From Verrucomicrobiota bacterium (lineage in GTDB: Bacteria > Verrucomicrobiota > Verrucomicrobiia > Opitutales > Opitutaceae): DNA of 64,000 bases. A program made the position numbers and the translations under genes. This document shows, one piece after another, positions 52,815-62,070 of this stretch (the first letter of the stretch is position 1; each line of letters starts with the position of its first letter). Below the pieces are notes generated by a model. That model was not told where the DNA came from. It did not search any database and saw nothing but the letters and a program-made list of their open reading frames with translations. Location of the stretch: positions 372,001 through 436,000 of the forward strand of contig JACRQG010000007.1 of the NCBI GenBank assembly GCA_016222805.1, read 5' to 3'.

Positions 52815-54611
52815 TCACCGGCCGCCGGGCAGGTTGACCGTGCCGGTCTGCCGGAGGAGGAAGACGGCGAGGAACTCGGCCGCCCGGCGGACATCGTCGA
52901 GCCGGATGTGTTCGCTGTCGGAGTGCGCGACCGCCAATTCGCCGGGACCGAAGGTCAGGACGTCCATGCCGGGGTACTCCATGGCGAAAAGCCGGGAGTC
53001 GCAGGAGACGGTCCAGCCGCGCACGGGTTCCTCCTTCCAGAAGCCGCAGGCGCGGGCGGCCGCGATGGCGTGGCGCATCGAGGGCGAGTCCGGATCCCCG
53101 TCGAAGGCGACATTGTGCAGCTTCTCGTAGCTCACGGTCACGACCTCCGCGCCGCGCTCGGCGCGGCCCAGCCGGCGGAGGCAGGTTTCGGCCCCGCGTT
53201 CGGCGGCGGCGCGCATGCGCCCCATGACGTCGTCGATGTGGTGCGTGGGAGTGAAGCCCTGGCCGCCCTCGAGGATGAGGGAGTCGCCCTCCGGCTGGCC
53301 GTCGAGGAGGAGGCGCAGCGGAGTGCCGGCGGCGGCTTCGATCTTGGCCCGGGAGTAGACGAGGCTGCGGATCAGGGTGGCGCACTTGGTGATGGCGCCG
53401 TCGCGGTCGCGGATGGAGCCCATGTGGCCGGTGGCGCCATGGACGACGACCTCGAAGCCGCCGGGGATCCGCTTGAAGTCGTAGTGGCGGGCCACCAGCG
53501 GCCGGCCGGTTGCCGGATCCTCGACCTTGGTCTTGTCGCCGTAGAGGCCGACATAGGCGGCGAGCCCGGCGTCGAGGCAGTCGCGCACCAGCCACTCGAC
53601 GCGCGGTTCCGGCTTGGCGCCGAACTGCACCGTGAAGCGGACGCGGCCGCAGATGCGGCTGGGATGCTCGCCGAAGGGCCCGATGATCCCGTGGCAGGTC
53701 TGCACCGGCCGCTGGGGGAAAAGGGGATGGCGGCTCTCGGCGCGGATGGCGACGCCCTCCTTTTCCATCTCCTCGTGCACGAACGCCGACACCTCAAAGG
53801 GAGAGACCCCGGGCGGCACCCGGAGGGCCGCCTTGTACCAGACGGCACCGCGGTTGGCCGGGTAGATCTGCAGGCCGGCGCACTCGTTGACGATGATGGA
53901 GTCGTAGAGCTTCCGCAGGTCGCGATCGATGGCGAGGGAGAGCGAACCGTTGCCGCCCGTCTCCTCCTCGATCACGAACATGCCGACGACGTTCCGGTTC
54001 CACTGCAGGCCGGACTCAGCCATGACCCCGGCCAGCACCTTGAGCGCGGCGATGATGGCGACGACCGGTCCCTTGTCGTCGCAGGAGCCGCGGCCGGAGA
54101 CGATCCCGTCCTTCAGCTTCGGGGGAAAGAACGGCGCCACGACGTCGATGTGGCCGTTGACCGCGACCGACTGGCCGCGGGCGGCGGCGTTGGTGCCCGG
54201 GATGAGATACAGGAGGTTGTGGCGGTCGCGGTAGGTTTCCTCGGCCGAAAGGCCGGCGGGACGAGCCGGGGTCTTGGTGAAGTGGAGCAGCGAGTAGTTG
54301 CGGTGGTGCTGGATCGCCGGGTCGATGGGGCGCCGCTCGGTGCGGGCGCCGGCGAAGCCAAGCTGGGCGAGTTCCCGTTCCAGGACGCGGAAGCAGGCGT
54401 CCTCGCTCGCGCGCATGACCGCGAGGTCGGGGTTTGGGGTCGTGTCGAAACGGCAGATCTCCAGGAGGAGATCGGCGAGGTATTTCGTGAACTCCGGCCG
54501 GCGGGTGCGCGCGAAAATCTCGCGGAGGATCGGGGGAGTACGGTCGGCGGACGCTTTCCGCGAGGGAACCGGGCGGGCGGGACGGGAACGGGAGGACTTG
54601 GACTTGGGCAT
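52815..54611 (-). CDS. M20 family metallopeptidase (ArgE/DapE-like)
   Basis: A 598-residue protein, longer than most M20 members (about 400-470). A basic N-terminal extension of about 35 residues (SKSSRSRPARPVPSRKAS) precedes the catalytic domain. Metal and catalytic residues: H154 and D156 (VNGHIDVVAP), D178/D179 (GSCDDKGPVV), E215-E217 (FVIEEETGGNG), and a later His in VAHSDSEHI. A middle dimerisation domain is present (GGFEVVVHGATGHMGSIRDR). No signal peptide, so cytoplasmic hydrolysis of an amide or peptide bond. It is first gene of a pair with the Gfo/Idh/MocA gene. A candidate operator (54667-54685) lies 56 bases upstream. Confidence 0.88.
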   Translation of the reverse strand: MPKSKSSRSRPARPVPSRKASADRTPPILREIFARTRRPEFTKYLADLLLEICRFDTTPNPDLAVMRASEDACFRVLERELAQLGFAGARTERRPIDPAIQHHRNYSLLHFTKTPARPAGLSAEETYRDRHNLLYLIPGTNAAARGQSVAVNGHIDVVAPFFPPKLKDGIVSGRGSCDDKGPVVAIIAALKVLAGVMAESGLQWNRNVVGMFVIEEETGGNGSLSLAIDRDLRKLYDSIIVNECAGLQIYPANRGAVWYKAALRVPPGVSPFEVSAFVHEEMEKEGVAIRAESRHPLFPQRPVQTCHGIIGPFGEHPSRICGRVRFTVQFGAKPEPRVEWLVRDCLDAGLAAYVGLYGDKTKVEDPATGRPLVARHYDFKRIPGGFEVVVHGATGHMGSIRDRDGAITKCATLIRSLVYSRAKIEAAAGTPLRLLLDGQPEGDSLILEGGQGFTPTHHIDDVMGRMRAAAERGAETCLRRLGRAERGAEVVTVSYEKLHNVAFDGDPDSPSMRHAIAAARACGFWKEEPVRGWTVSCDSRLFAMEYPGMDVLTFGPGELAVAHSDSEHIRLDDVRRAAEFLAVFLLRQTGTVNLPGGR

Positions 54612-54666
54612 GAGGCCGGGCGGAGGTTTGGGTGCGTGAAGGACCGTGGAGAAAACCTGCGCGTTT

Positions 54667-54685
54667 AAGTAACCATTTGGTTCAT
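54667..54685. promoter_or_regulatory. Candidate operator, copy 2 of a shared motif
   Basis: The sequence aagtaaccatttggttcat contains arms aacca and tggtt. Read on the minus strand it matches 16421-16439 at 15 of 19 positions. It lies 56 bases upstream of the M20 peptidase start, about the same distance as copy 1 from its gene. Confidence 0.42.
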
Positions 54686-54731
54686 TTGCCAGCCTGAAAG
54701 CGATGGCTGGCCCGCCCGCGGGGAGGGCGGC

Positions 54732-55439
54732 TCAGAGCGGCAGGAGCTTCACGTTCTTGTACCAGACCTTCTGGCCGTGATCCTGGAACCCCAGGTAGCC
54801 GGAGCGGGCGAAGTCCTTCACCGCCCGCGGCTGGCCGTTGAGCTTGAACTTGTGGGGCTGCCCGTCGGGACACCGGCCGGGCTCGGAGAACTCGTCGCAG
54901 TTGATGCGGCTGACGAGTTCGCCGTTGACCTTCACGCTCAGGCGGGGGCCGCGGCATTCGATCTCGACGGAGTTCCACTGGCCGGTGGGCCGGCCGGCAT
55001 TGCGGGACACCGGGACGAGGTCGTAGATCGCGCCAAAGTCGTGCTTGCCCATGCCGGTGCCGGACATGACCTGGATCTCGAAGCCGGTGTGGACGGGATT
55101 GGCGAGGTCGGCCACCCGCACGAAGATCCCGGAGTTGCATTTTTCCGCCTCCCAGCGGACGTCGCACTTGAGGATGAAGTCGCCGTACGGCTTCTCGTGG
55201 ACGATGAGGTAGCCGCCGGATTTGTAGGGCACGAGTGCACCTTGCTCGATCGGAGCGGCGATGGGTTTGCCATTGCTGCATTTCCAGCCGGTGAAGTCGG
55301 TGCCGTTGAACAGCAGTTGCCATCCGGCCTGGCGTTCGGCCGGGGTCAGCGAATTGTCGGCGGCGGGAAGGGCGGCCGGGGCGCACACGACGAGCGCGGC
55401 GAAGAGCAGGTGGCGGAAGCGAGGCAGACGGGAGTGCAT
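54732..55439 (-). CDS. Secreted DUF1080 protein
   Basis: A 235-residue single DUF1080 domain protein. Signal peptide MHSRLPRFRHLLFAALVVCA. The domain begins ERQAGWQLLFNGTDFTGWKC, then FILKCDVRWEAEKCNSGIFV and SVEIECRGPRLSVKVNGELV, and ends QKVWYKNVKLLPL. It begins 93 bases after the tricorn-like protease gene on the same strand. No exported oxidoreductase is immediately adjacent here, so its partner may be encoded elsewhere in the window. Role by family knowledge: action on 3-keto-glycosides; specific substrate unknown. Confidence 0.9.
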   Translation of the reverse strand: MHSRLPRFRHLLFAALVVCAPAALPAADNSLTPAERQAGWQLLFNGTDFTGWKCSNGKPIAAPIEQGALVPYKSGGYLIVHEKPYGDFILKCDVRWEAEKCNSGIFVRVADLANPVHTGFEIQVMSGTGMGKHDFGAIYDLVPVSRNAGRPTGQWNSVEIECRGPRLSVKVNGELVSRINCDEFSEPGRCPDGQPHKFKLNGQPRAVKDFARSGYLGFQDHGQKVWYKNVKLLPL

Positions 55440-55532
55440 GGAGGACGGGGGAGAAAGGGCTCGGCGGTGGTGCGCACGCCGGAGAGTGACGGGACGGACG
55501 GTGATGGAACTGCCCCGGGAAGAGGCCGGACC

Positions 55533-58500
55533 TCACTTCGCCTTGTTGGGATAGGGCGGCGGGCGCGGGACGGGCCGGGGATCGGCGGCGATCTTTTCCC
55601 GGAGGAGCTTGATCGCGGCCTCGAGCTGGGCGTCCTGGCCCCGGAAGGTGGCGTGCGGGAGATTGTCGACGACAATGTCGGGATCGATGCCGTGGCCTTC
55701 GACGACCCATTGGCCCTCGGGGGCGTAGGTGCCGAATTCAGCGGCGGAGGCGAGGCCCTTGTCGACGAGGCCGTTGATGCTGCGAAGCCAGACCCCGCCC
55801 CCCCAGGTGCGGGTTCCGATCAGCGTACCGAGGCCGAGTCGGCGCACGCCGTTGGCCGCGGTCTCGCCGTCGGACGAGGTCCACTCGTTGATCAGCACCA
55901 CGAGATGTCCGCGAAAGGCGCCCTGCATGTTCCAGTACGGTTCGCCGTCGCGGGGGGCCCAGAACATCCAGGCCTTCCGCAGCAGGCGATTGAGCACCCA
56001 GCTGTCGATGTTGCCGCCGCGGTTGTGGCGGAGGTCGAGGATCAGGCCCTCGCGATCGAAGATGGGGTAGAAGTCGCGCGCCCACTGCGCGATGTCGGGG
56101 GGACCCATGGCCCGGAGGTGTACGTAGCCGATCTTGTGTGCGCCGGCCTCCTCCACGCGGGTGCGGCGCGAGAGCTCCCAGTCGTCGTAACGGAGGTTCT
56201 GCGCGGCGGTGGGGGAGAGGGGCGTGACGACCACATCGTAGGCCGGCTGGCCGCCGGCCGGCTTGAGGCGGAGCAGTACCTGCCGGCCGGCTTTCTGGCG
56301 GAGGAGGGCCCCGGGGTGCGGGACGTCGGCCGTGGCGATCCCGTTGATGGCCTCGATGACGTCTCCTTCCTTCACGGCGAGGCCGGGGCGCTGCAGGGGG
56401 GAGAGCGTCTTCGGGTAGTCGGGATCCCCGCGATAGAGTCGGGCGATGCGCCAGCCGCCGCCGGCGGGGTCGCGCTCGAGGTACGCGCCGAGCGAGCCCA
56501 GCGCGATGTCGTCGGGGCCCTCGCGCACGTCGCCGCCGCGGACGGAGGTGTGAAGCGCGGAAAGTTCACTCATCAGGTAGGCGATGAGATCGTTCAACTC
56601 GGCGCGGTCGGTCACGCGATCGACGAGCGGCAGGTGCTTGGCGAGGTTGGCCCGCCAGTCGACGCCGTGCATGGACTTGTCGTAAAAGTAGTCGCGGTGC
56701 AGCCGCCAGGCATCGGTGAAAATCTGCCGCCAGTTCTCGCGCGGCGCATAGGAGAAGCGCAGGGCGGCGACGTCGACGCGCGCCTTGTCGAGCTTGTCGG
56801 GCGCCTTTGTGCCGGCATCGAAGACGTAGATTGCATCGGTTTTCGCGGCCGGGTCGGCCTTCAGCACCGCGAGCTTCTTCCGATCGTGGGAGAGCCGGTA
56901 GGAACGGATGTCGTCGAGCACCGTGCTGGTCTCGACCTCCTTGTTCTTGATCTCGACCGCGACCAGCCGGGTGCGGGCCGAGGGGCCGCTCCCGCGGTCC
57001 GTATAGAAGAGGTATTTGTCGGTCACCGTGAGTCGGCTGAGGTTGCCGGCGGGGACCGGCACCTCCCATTGGCGGAGTTCGATGCCGGCAAAGTCGATGG
57101 AGACCGCGGGAGGAGCCTTGGGGTCCTTCGCCGGTTCAGCATTCGTTTCCTTCTTCTCCGGCGTTGCCGGGGCGGCCGGGGCGCCCTCCGCAGCGGTGCC
57201 GTCCGGTTTCTTTTCCTCGGTCTTGGGCCCGGGTTTGGTCGTTTTTTCACCGGGCTTCTCCGCCGCCTTGTCAGCGTCCGCCGGGTTGAGTTCGTCCGGG
57301 GGATCGAAGGGCGAACGGCGCTGGGCCGTGAGGGCGATCTGGTAAATGCGATCCACCCGGTCGAAGAAGGGCTCGGGCTGGCGGTTGCCCCACGGGGAGG
57401 GAACCGTGGACTCGAGGTTTCGCTCGGAAAGGAAGTACAGCCACTTGCCATCGGGGCTCCAGGCCGGACTGGAACTGGCGGCGCGGTCGCTCGTGAGGGG
57501 CGTGCTGCGATCGTCGGCCAGGTTGTAGACCAAGATGCGGGTGATGCCCCCGCGGACGGCCGACATGACATAGGCGAGCCAGCGTGAATCCGGCGACCAC
57601 GCGAGGTCCGGATTGTCGAAGTCCACCGCAGGGGAAGAGGCGACCTTACGGGCCTGTCCGGTGGCGAACTCGTGCACCCACAGGTCCTGGTCGCGTTCGG
57701 TGTACGCGAGCCATTTGCCGTCGGGGGAGACCACCCCTCCCATGCGCAGGGTCTGGGCTTCCCGAGTGACCTGTTCGCGCGGCCCCACGCCGTTGGCGGG
57801 GAGCTTCCAGAACTCGACCTCGCCGGATTCGTCGGAGAGCGCAAGGAGGGACTTCCCGTCGGGGAGGAAGGCCGTCTGGCGGTAGCGCACGCCGCTCTGG
57901 CGGGAGGCCTCGACCAGACGGCCGGCGCCGACGGGGGCGACGAACACCTGGCCACGCACCGTCAGGGCGACCCGGTTGCCGGTGGGCGAGACGGCCATGT
58001 GGGTCAGGTAGTCGAGCGGTTTCTCCACCCACTTTTCGCGGGTCTGGTCAAAATCGGAGGCCAGGCGGACGGGGACCAGGGCGTTGCGGCCGGAAGCCAG
58101 GTCGAGCAGCCAGAGATCGGCCCCGTTCTGGTAGGCGATGCGGCCACCCTGCAGCGCGGGGAACTTCACGCCGAAGTCGGCGTGGCGCGTGTGCTGCCGG
58201 AGATCGCTGCCGTCGGGCTGCATCGACCAGAGATTCATCGTGCCGTCGCGATCGCTCGCAAAGTAGAGGCGCCCGCGCCACCACATCGGGGATTTGCTGG
58301 TGCCGGCGTAGGAGGCGGTGAGCGGAGTCGCCTCGGTCGCACCGGCCGCGAAGCGCCAGAGCTGCTGCGCGGTTCCGCCGACGTAGCGCTTGGCGTGACT
58401 GCTCTGCGCGGAAAGGCGGGTGAAGTACAGGTTGCCCTTCTCATCGTAGCTGCCCTCGTCGGCCTGGGCGAGCGGGACGATGCTCCGTTCGAGAGTCGCG

Positions 58501-58943
58501 GGGGCGATGGCGACCAGTTGGCGGTTCGGCAAGGTCGATTCCGCCGCAGTGCTGACGAGCACGCGCCCCTCCGGCGTCCAGCCGCGCACCAGGGCCGACT
58601 CGCCCTCGAATGTCAGGCGCCGGGGCAGACCGCCGGTGGCCGGCATCACGTAGGCCTCGGTGGGGCCTTCGTACTGCGCCGAGAAGGCCAGCCACTGGCC
58701 GTCAGGTGACAAGGCGGGATAGGTCTCCTGGCCCGGGTGGGAGGTCAGGCGCTGGGCGACTCCTCCGGTGACTGCCACGCGCCAGAGATCCCCTTCGGCC
58801 GTGAACACCAGCGTCTCGCCATGCAGGGCCGGGAATCGATAGTAGCCGGTGCCGGCCGCGGGGGCATTCGCGGCGGCGGCGAGAGGGATGAATCCAACCA
58901 GGGAACAGAGCAAGAGCAGCGCAGGGAAATGACGGGTGGGCAT
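55533..58943 (-). CDS. Secreted tricorn-like S41 peptidase
   Basis: An 1136-residue protein. Signal peptide MPTRHFPALLLLCSLVGFIP. Two beta-propeller regions (about 30-550) contain TolB-like blades: YPALSPDGQWLAFSAQYEG; GGVVSPDGKWLAYTERDQDL. A Lys/Pro/Ala-rich linker (about 560-620, EKPGEKTTKPGPKTEEKKPD) divides them from a C-terminal catalytic half. This has a core helical region, PDZ (about 800-880; VKEGDVIEAINGIA), then an S41 domain with the probable nucleophile S1023 or S1024 (NEWTSSDGE) and GHGIDPDIVV at the end. Tricorn-like proteases trim peptides; the exported form may process peptides in the periplasm. The reading frame stays open far upstream, but the signal peptide places the start. 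Confidence 0.92.
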   Translation of the reverse strand: MPTRHFPALLLLCSLVGFIPLAAAANAPAAGTGYYRFPALHGETLVFTAEGDLWRVAVTGGVAQRLTSHPGQETYPALSPDGQWLAFSAQYEGPTEAYVMPATGGLPRRLTFEGESALVRGWTPEGRVLVSTAAESTLPNRQLVAIAPATLERSIVPLAQADEGSYDEKGNLYFTRLSAQSSHAKRYVGGTAQQLWRFAAGATEATPLTASYAGTSKSPMWWRGRLYFASDRDGTMNLWSMQPDGSDLRQHTRHADFGVKFPALQGGRIAYQNGADLWLLDLASGRNALVPVRLASDFDQTREKWVEKPLDYLTHMAVSPTGNRVALTVRGQVFVAPVGAGRLVEASRQSGVRYRQTAFLPDGKSLLALSDESGEVEFWKLPANGVGPREQVTREAQTLRMGGVVSPDGKWLAYTERDQDLWVHEFATGQARKVASSPAVDFDNPDLAWSPDSRWLAYVMSAVRGGITRILVYNLADDRSTPLTSDRAASSSPAWSPDGKWLYFLSERNLESTVPSPWGNRQPEPFFDRVDRIYQIALTAQRRSPFDPPDELNPADADKAAEKPGEKTTKPGPKTEEKKPDGTAAEGAPAAPATPEKKETNAEPAKDPKAPPAVSIDFAGIELRQWEVPVPAGNLSRLTVTDKYLFYTDRGSGPSARTRLVAVEIKNKEVETSTVLDDIRSYRLSHDRKKLAVLKADPAAKTDAIYVFDAGTKAPDKLDKARVDVAALRFSYAPRENWRQIFTDAWRLHRDYFYDKSMHGVDWRANLAKHLPLVDRVTDRAELNDLIAYLMSELSALHTSVRGGDVREGPDDIALGSLGAYLERDPAGGGWRIARLYRGDPDYPKTLSPLQRPGLAVKEGDVIEAINGIATADVPHPGALLRQKAGRQVLLRLKPAGGQPAYDVVVTPLSPTAAQNLRYDDWELSRRTRVEEAGAHKIGYVHLRAMGPPDIAQWARDFYPIFDREGLILDLRHNRGGNIDSWVLNRLLRKAWMFWAPRDGEPYWNMQGAFRGHLVVLINEWTSSDGETAANGVRRLGLGTLIGTRTWGGGVWLRSINGLVDKGLASAAEFGTYAPEGQWVVEGHGIDPDIVVDNLPHATFRGQDAQLEAAIKLLREKIAADPRPVPRPPPYPNKAK

Positions 58944-59132
58944 GGCGGTTCGAACGGGTGGAGGCGGTAGCCGCGCGGGCGGGCGGCGGTGACGGTGGAG
59001 AAACCGCCGGGACCGGGCGAGTCGCTTTTTCCCCGGAGGCGGCGCGGTCGCCGGCTCCTTGACAATTGCCGGGTCCGGAGGAACGTCCGCGCACCCCGCG
59101 CGACCCCGAACGGCGCGCCCGCCCCACACCCC

Positions 59133-60971
59133 ATGAAATCCCCCGCCCTGATCCGCACTGCCCTGCTCCTGGCCCTCGCCGTCTCCCTCCCGGCGAACGC
59201 GAAGACCGTCGGCCGTGTCTTTGCGATGCAGCAGGCCACCGTGCGCATTGTCGTGACGGGCGGTCCGACGATCTACATCGACCCCACCGACCCGACCGTG
59301 CCGCCGGCCGATGCCGACTTCATCCTGCTCACCCACAACCACGGCGATCACCAGTCGATTCCGATCCTGACGCGCCTGCGCAAGCCGGGGACGGTGTTCG
59401 TGTCGTCGCCCCCGGGCGTGCCGGCCCTGATGACCAACTTTCCCACCGCCACCATCCAGGCGGTGACCCCGGGGATGAAGTTCGATCTGGGCGGCGTCGA
59501 GGTGGAGACGGTGCCGATGTACAACCGGATCAAGCTCAACAACCACCCGCGCGTGCTCAACTACGTGGGCTACGTCGTCAACGTGGGCGGCGTGCGGGTG
59601 TATCAGGCCGGGGATACGGAGCGGATCCCGGAGATGCGGCAGTTTGCGGCCGACGTGGTGATGCTGCCCCTCGGGCAGACCTTCACGATGGAGAGCGTGC
59701 GGGACGCGGTGGCCGCGGCATTCGATCTCAAAGCGCGAATCGCGATTCCGATTCATTGGGGCAATGCCGAGGGCACCGACGCGGACGCCGACTACTTCGT
59801 GGGCCAGCTCAGCGGTTGGATGCAGGCGATGAAGCGCACCCCCGCCGAAGGGCTGGCGCTCGAGGTGTCGGAGACGGTCGCGATCGCCGAGCACCCGGCG
59901 AGCACCACCGTGGCGCCGGGAAGCCCGGTGACGCTCCGGGTGCAGGCGACCGGCAGTGGGACGTTGCGGTATCAATGGAGGCGCAACGGCGAGGCGATTC
60001 CGGCGGCGACGGGCGCGGCCCTGACCCTCGCCTCGGCGGCCGCGGCGGATGCCGCGGATTACGAGGTGCTCGTGGCGGATGCCAACGGCCCGGTCCGTTC
60101 GCGGCCGGCCCGGTTGACGGTGGCCGCGCCGCAACCGGGGCGGTTGGTCAACCTGTCGGTGCGTGCGCCCGCCCAGGGCGGCGGCGCGGCGCTGATCGTC
60201 GGAGCCGTGGTGGCGGGGGGCGGTCGCGACGTGCTCGTGCGCGGGGTGGGCCCGACGCTCGCGGCCTTTGGCGTCACCGGGGCCATTCCGGATCCGCGAC
60301 TGGAGGTGTTTGGTGTGGTGGCGGGCCGATCCACGTCGCTGGCGGTGAACAACGACTGGAGCGTGGGCGGGGCACCGGCGGCGGCGGCGCTGCGCAACCT
60401 CTTCGCGGCCGTGGGGGCCTTCGGGCTGGGTTTCTCGGCGCGGGAGGCGGCGGTCGTGGTCCCGATGGACGGGGTGCACACCGTCCACGTCTCCGATACC
60501 GCGGGCCGTCCGGGGGTGGCGCTGGCCGAACTCTACGACACGCAAACCGGCGGCGGCGGGAGATTCACCAACCTCTCGGTGCGCGGTGCGGCGGGGACCC
60601 GGGAGAATGTCCTGACCGTGGGTTTCGTGATCAATGGCAATGTGCCGCGCCGCCTGCTGCTGCGTGCGGTGGGTCCGAGGCTGGCGAGCGGTTTTGGTGT
60701 CAGCGGCGCCCTGGCGGATCCCCGGCTGGAGCTGTATCTCAACGACGAGGGTAGGCCGGGGCTGTTCGCGGCGAACGACAACTGGGGGGAGGGCGGAGTG
60801 GCGGCGCTGCGGGCCGCCTTCGCGGCGGCCGGAGCGTTCGATCTGCCGGACGGCGCCAGCCGTGATGCCGCGATGGTCATCACTGTGCCGGCCGGGGCGT
60901 TTACCGCCCAGGTGACCGGAAGCGACGGCACGACCGGGGAGACGTTGGTGGAAATCTACGAGCTGCCCTGA
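59133..60971 (+). CDS. Secreted MBL-fold protein with Ig-like and two Opitutaceae-type repeat domains
   Basis: A 612-residue protein. Signal peptide MKSPALIRTALLLALAVSLP. The metallo-beta-lactamase domain (about 24-250) has H68-N-H70-G-D72-H73 (LLTHNHGDH), VYQAGDTERI and IPIHWGNAEG, a UlaG/L-ascorbate lactonase-like pattern. An Ig-like domain follows (about 253-330; HPASTTVAPGSPVTLRVQAT, RYQWRRNGEAIPAA). The rest is two copies of a domain of about 120-130 residues each (starting RLVNLSVRAPA and RFTNLSVRGAA, both with VLVRGVGP or LLLRAVGP and a DPRLE motif). The repeat domain is common in Opitutaceae secreted proteins and may be an anchoring or adhesion module. The enzyme part could hydrolyse a lactone or phosphodiester. 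Confidence 0.88.
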   Translation: MKSPALIRTALLLALAVSLPANAKTVGRVFAMQQATVRIVVTGGPTIYIDPTDPTVPPADADFILLTHNHGDHQSIPILTRLRKPGTVFVSSPPGVPALMTNFPTATIQAVTPGMKFDLGGVEVETVPMYNRIKLNNHPRVLNYVGYVVNVGGVRVYQAGDTERIPEMRQFAADVVMLPLGQTFTMESVRDAVAAAFDLKARIAIPIHWGNAEGTDADADYFVGQLSGWMQAMKRTPAEGLALEVSETVAIAEHPASTTVAPGSPVTLRVQATGSGTLRYQWRRNGEAIPAATGAALTLASAAAADAADYEVLVADANGPVRSRPARLTVAAPQPGRLVNLSVRAPAQGGGAALIVGAVVAGGGRDVLVRGVGPTLAAFGVTGAIPDPRLEVFGVVAGRSTSLAVNNDWSVGGAPAAAALRNLFAAVGAFGLGFSAREAAVVVPMDGVHTVHVSDTAGRPGVALAELYDTQTGGGGRFTNLSVRGAAGTRENVLTVGFVINGNVPRRLLLRAVGPRLASGFGVSGALADPRLELYLNDEGRPGLFAANDNWGEGGVAALRAAFAAAGAFDLPDGASRDAAMVITVPAGAFTAQVTGSDGTTGETLVEIYELP

Positions 60972-61942
60972 GCGCCGGTCGCAGGCGTCTCCGGGGCGCG
61001 GGCCGGCGATGGCGCCGGCACGAGCTCCGCGGCGGGTGGGCGCGGCAGGAGAATCCGGATCCGCGTGCCGCGGCCGACTTCCGAGGCGATCCAGAGGCGC
61101 CCGCCAAACCGCTTGGTGATGAAGACCGCCTTCGTCAGTCCAAAGCCTCCTCCCATCGTGCGCACATCGCCCACGTTGCTGGCGCGCTGGCCGAACTGCA
61201 CCACCCGGCCGATTTCCTCGCGGGGAATGCCCCGGCCGGTATCCTCGACCACGAAGCGCAGTTCCCCGGCGGACTCGTGGGCGGCGGCGGTGATGTGGCC
61301 GCCGGGCGGCGTGTACTTGCGGGCGTTGGCAATCAGGTCGCGCATCACGTCCTTGAAGCCCGGGGGCATCCAGATGCGATCCCCGCCGATGCTCTCGATC
61401 TTGAAGTCGACGTAGTAGTCCTGCGGCTGCTGCGTCGCCGCATTGTAGATGATGCGGAAGCGGCCGCGGCTGTTCTTCTCGATCGCGGAGAACACCTCCT
61501 GAAAGTCGCGCAGCAGCGAGGAGACGGAGAACTCCGTCCAGCGGTCGCGCCATTGGGCGCGTGCCAGCAGTTCCCCGGCGCGGACGCGCAGGATGGCGAA
61601 GACCGTTTCGAGGTTGGCGACGGATTCGGAGACCTCCGGATGGCCGCTCAGGGCGGGCCGCTGGGCGAACAGTCCCTCGATTTCGCTGCGGATCGCGGCG
61701 ATGCAGTCCTCGGTCGCGCGGGCGGCGGAGAGGCTGGCGGCCGGGTCGCACAGGGCGCTGATCAGCTCGTCGCAGACGGCGAGGCCGCGGAACAGGAGCT
61801 CGTCGTTGCCGGCGGCCTGCAGGCCGATCAACGCCAACTCGCCCCGAAGCACGTTGAAGATGTTGAGCAGCGAGTGCATCTCGAGCAGCGACTGCTCGTT
61901 CGGCTTCAGCGGCGGGAGGTCGGGGATCTCGACTTCGTGCAT
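60956..61942 (-). CDS. Sensor histidine kinase-like protein, soluble
   Basis: A 328-residue protein with no membrane segment or signal. The N-terminal helices carry LLEMHSLLNIFNVLRGELAL, with H23 in an H-x-x-x-N form, a likely phospho-acceptor helix. The C-terminal HATPase region contains the N-box DLIANARKYTPPGGH, the G1 box VVEDTGRGIPREE and the G2 box GGGFGLTKA. A Pro/Ala-rich tail ends the protein. There is no recognisable input domain and no response regulator gene in the window, so it may take signals from a separate partner. It is convergent with the MBL protein gene and overlaps its 3' end by 16 bases. Confidence 0.85.
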   Translation of the reverse strand: MHEVEIPDLPPLKPNEQSLLEMHSLLNIFNVLRGELALIGLQAAGNDELLFRGLAVCDELISALCDPAASLSAARATEDCIAAIRSEIEGLFAQRPALSGHPEVSESVANLETVFAILRVRAGELLARAQWRDRWTEFSVSSLLRDFQEVFSAIEKNSRGRFRIIYNAATQQPQDYYVDFKIESIGGDRIWMPPGFKDVMRDLIANARKYTPPGGHITAAAHESAGELRFVVEDTGRGIPREEIGRVVQFGQRASNVGDVRTMGGGFGLTKAVFITKRFGGRLWIASEVGRGTRIRILLPRPPAAELVPAPSPARAPETPATGAQGSS

Positions 61943-62043
61943 CGGGGGAGGCCGCCGACTATGGCGCGTGGCGCGGGGCGGTGTCAACGGACGCGGCCCG
62001 TCGCACCAGCGGCGAGTGACCAACGGAGCGCGGAAGGTGACCA

Positions 62044-62060
62044 GCGGCCCGGAGGGCCGC
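62044..62060 (-). terminator. Short GC hairpin after the M3 peptidase gene
   Basis: A perfect seven-base stem (62044-62050 with 62054-62060) with a three-base loop, 10 bases past the M3 stop on the minus strand. No T-run follows, so it may only stabilise the transcript end. Confidence 0.3.
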
Positions 62061-62070
62061 GGGCGGGCGG

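Noticed and set aside
55533-61751. A very long minus-strand open frame of over 2000 codons
   Set aside because: Only the part up to 58943 has a signal peptide and family motifs. The rest is low-complexity His/Arg-rich sequence lying antisense to the MBL protein gene and part of the kinase gene, as happens in high-GC DNA.
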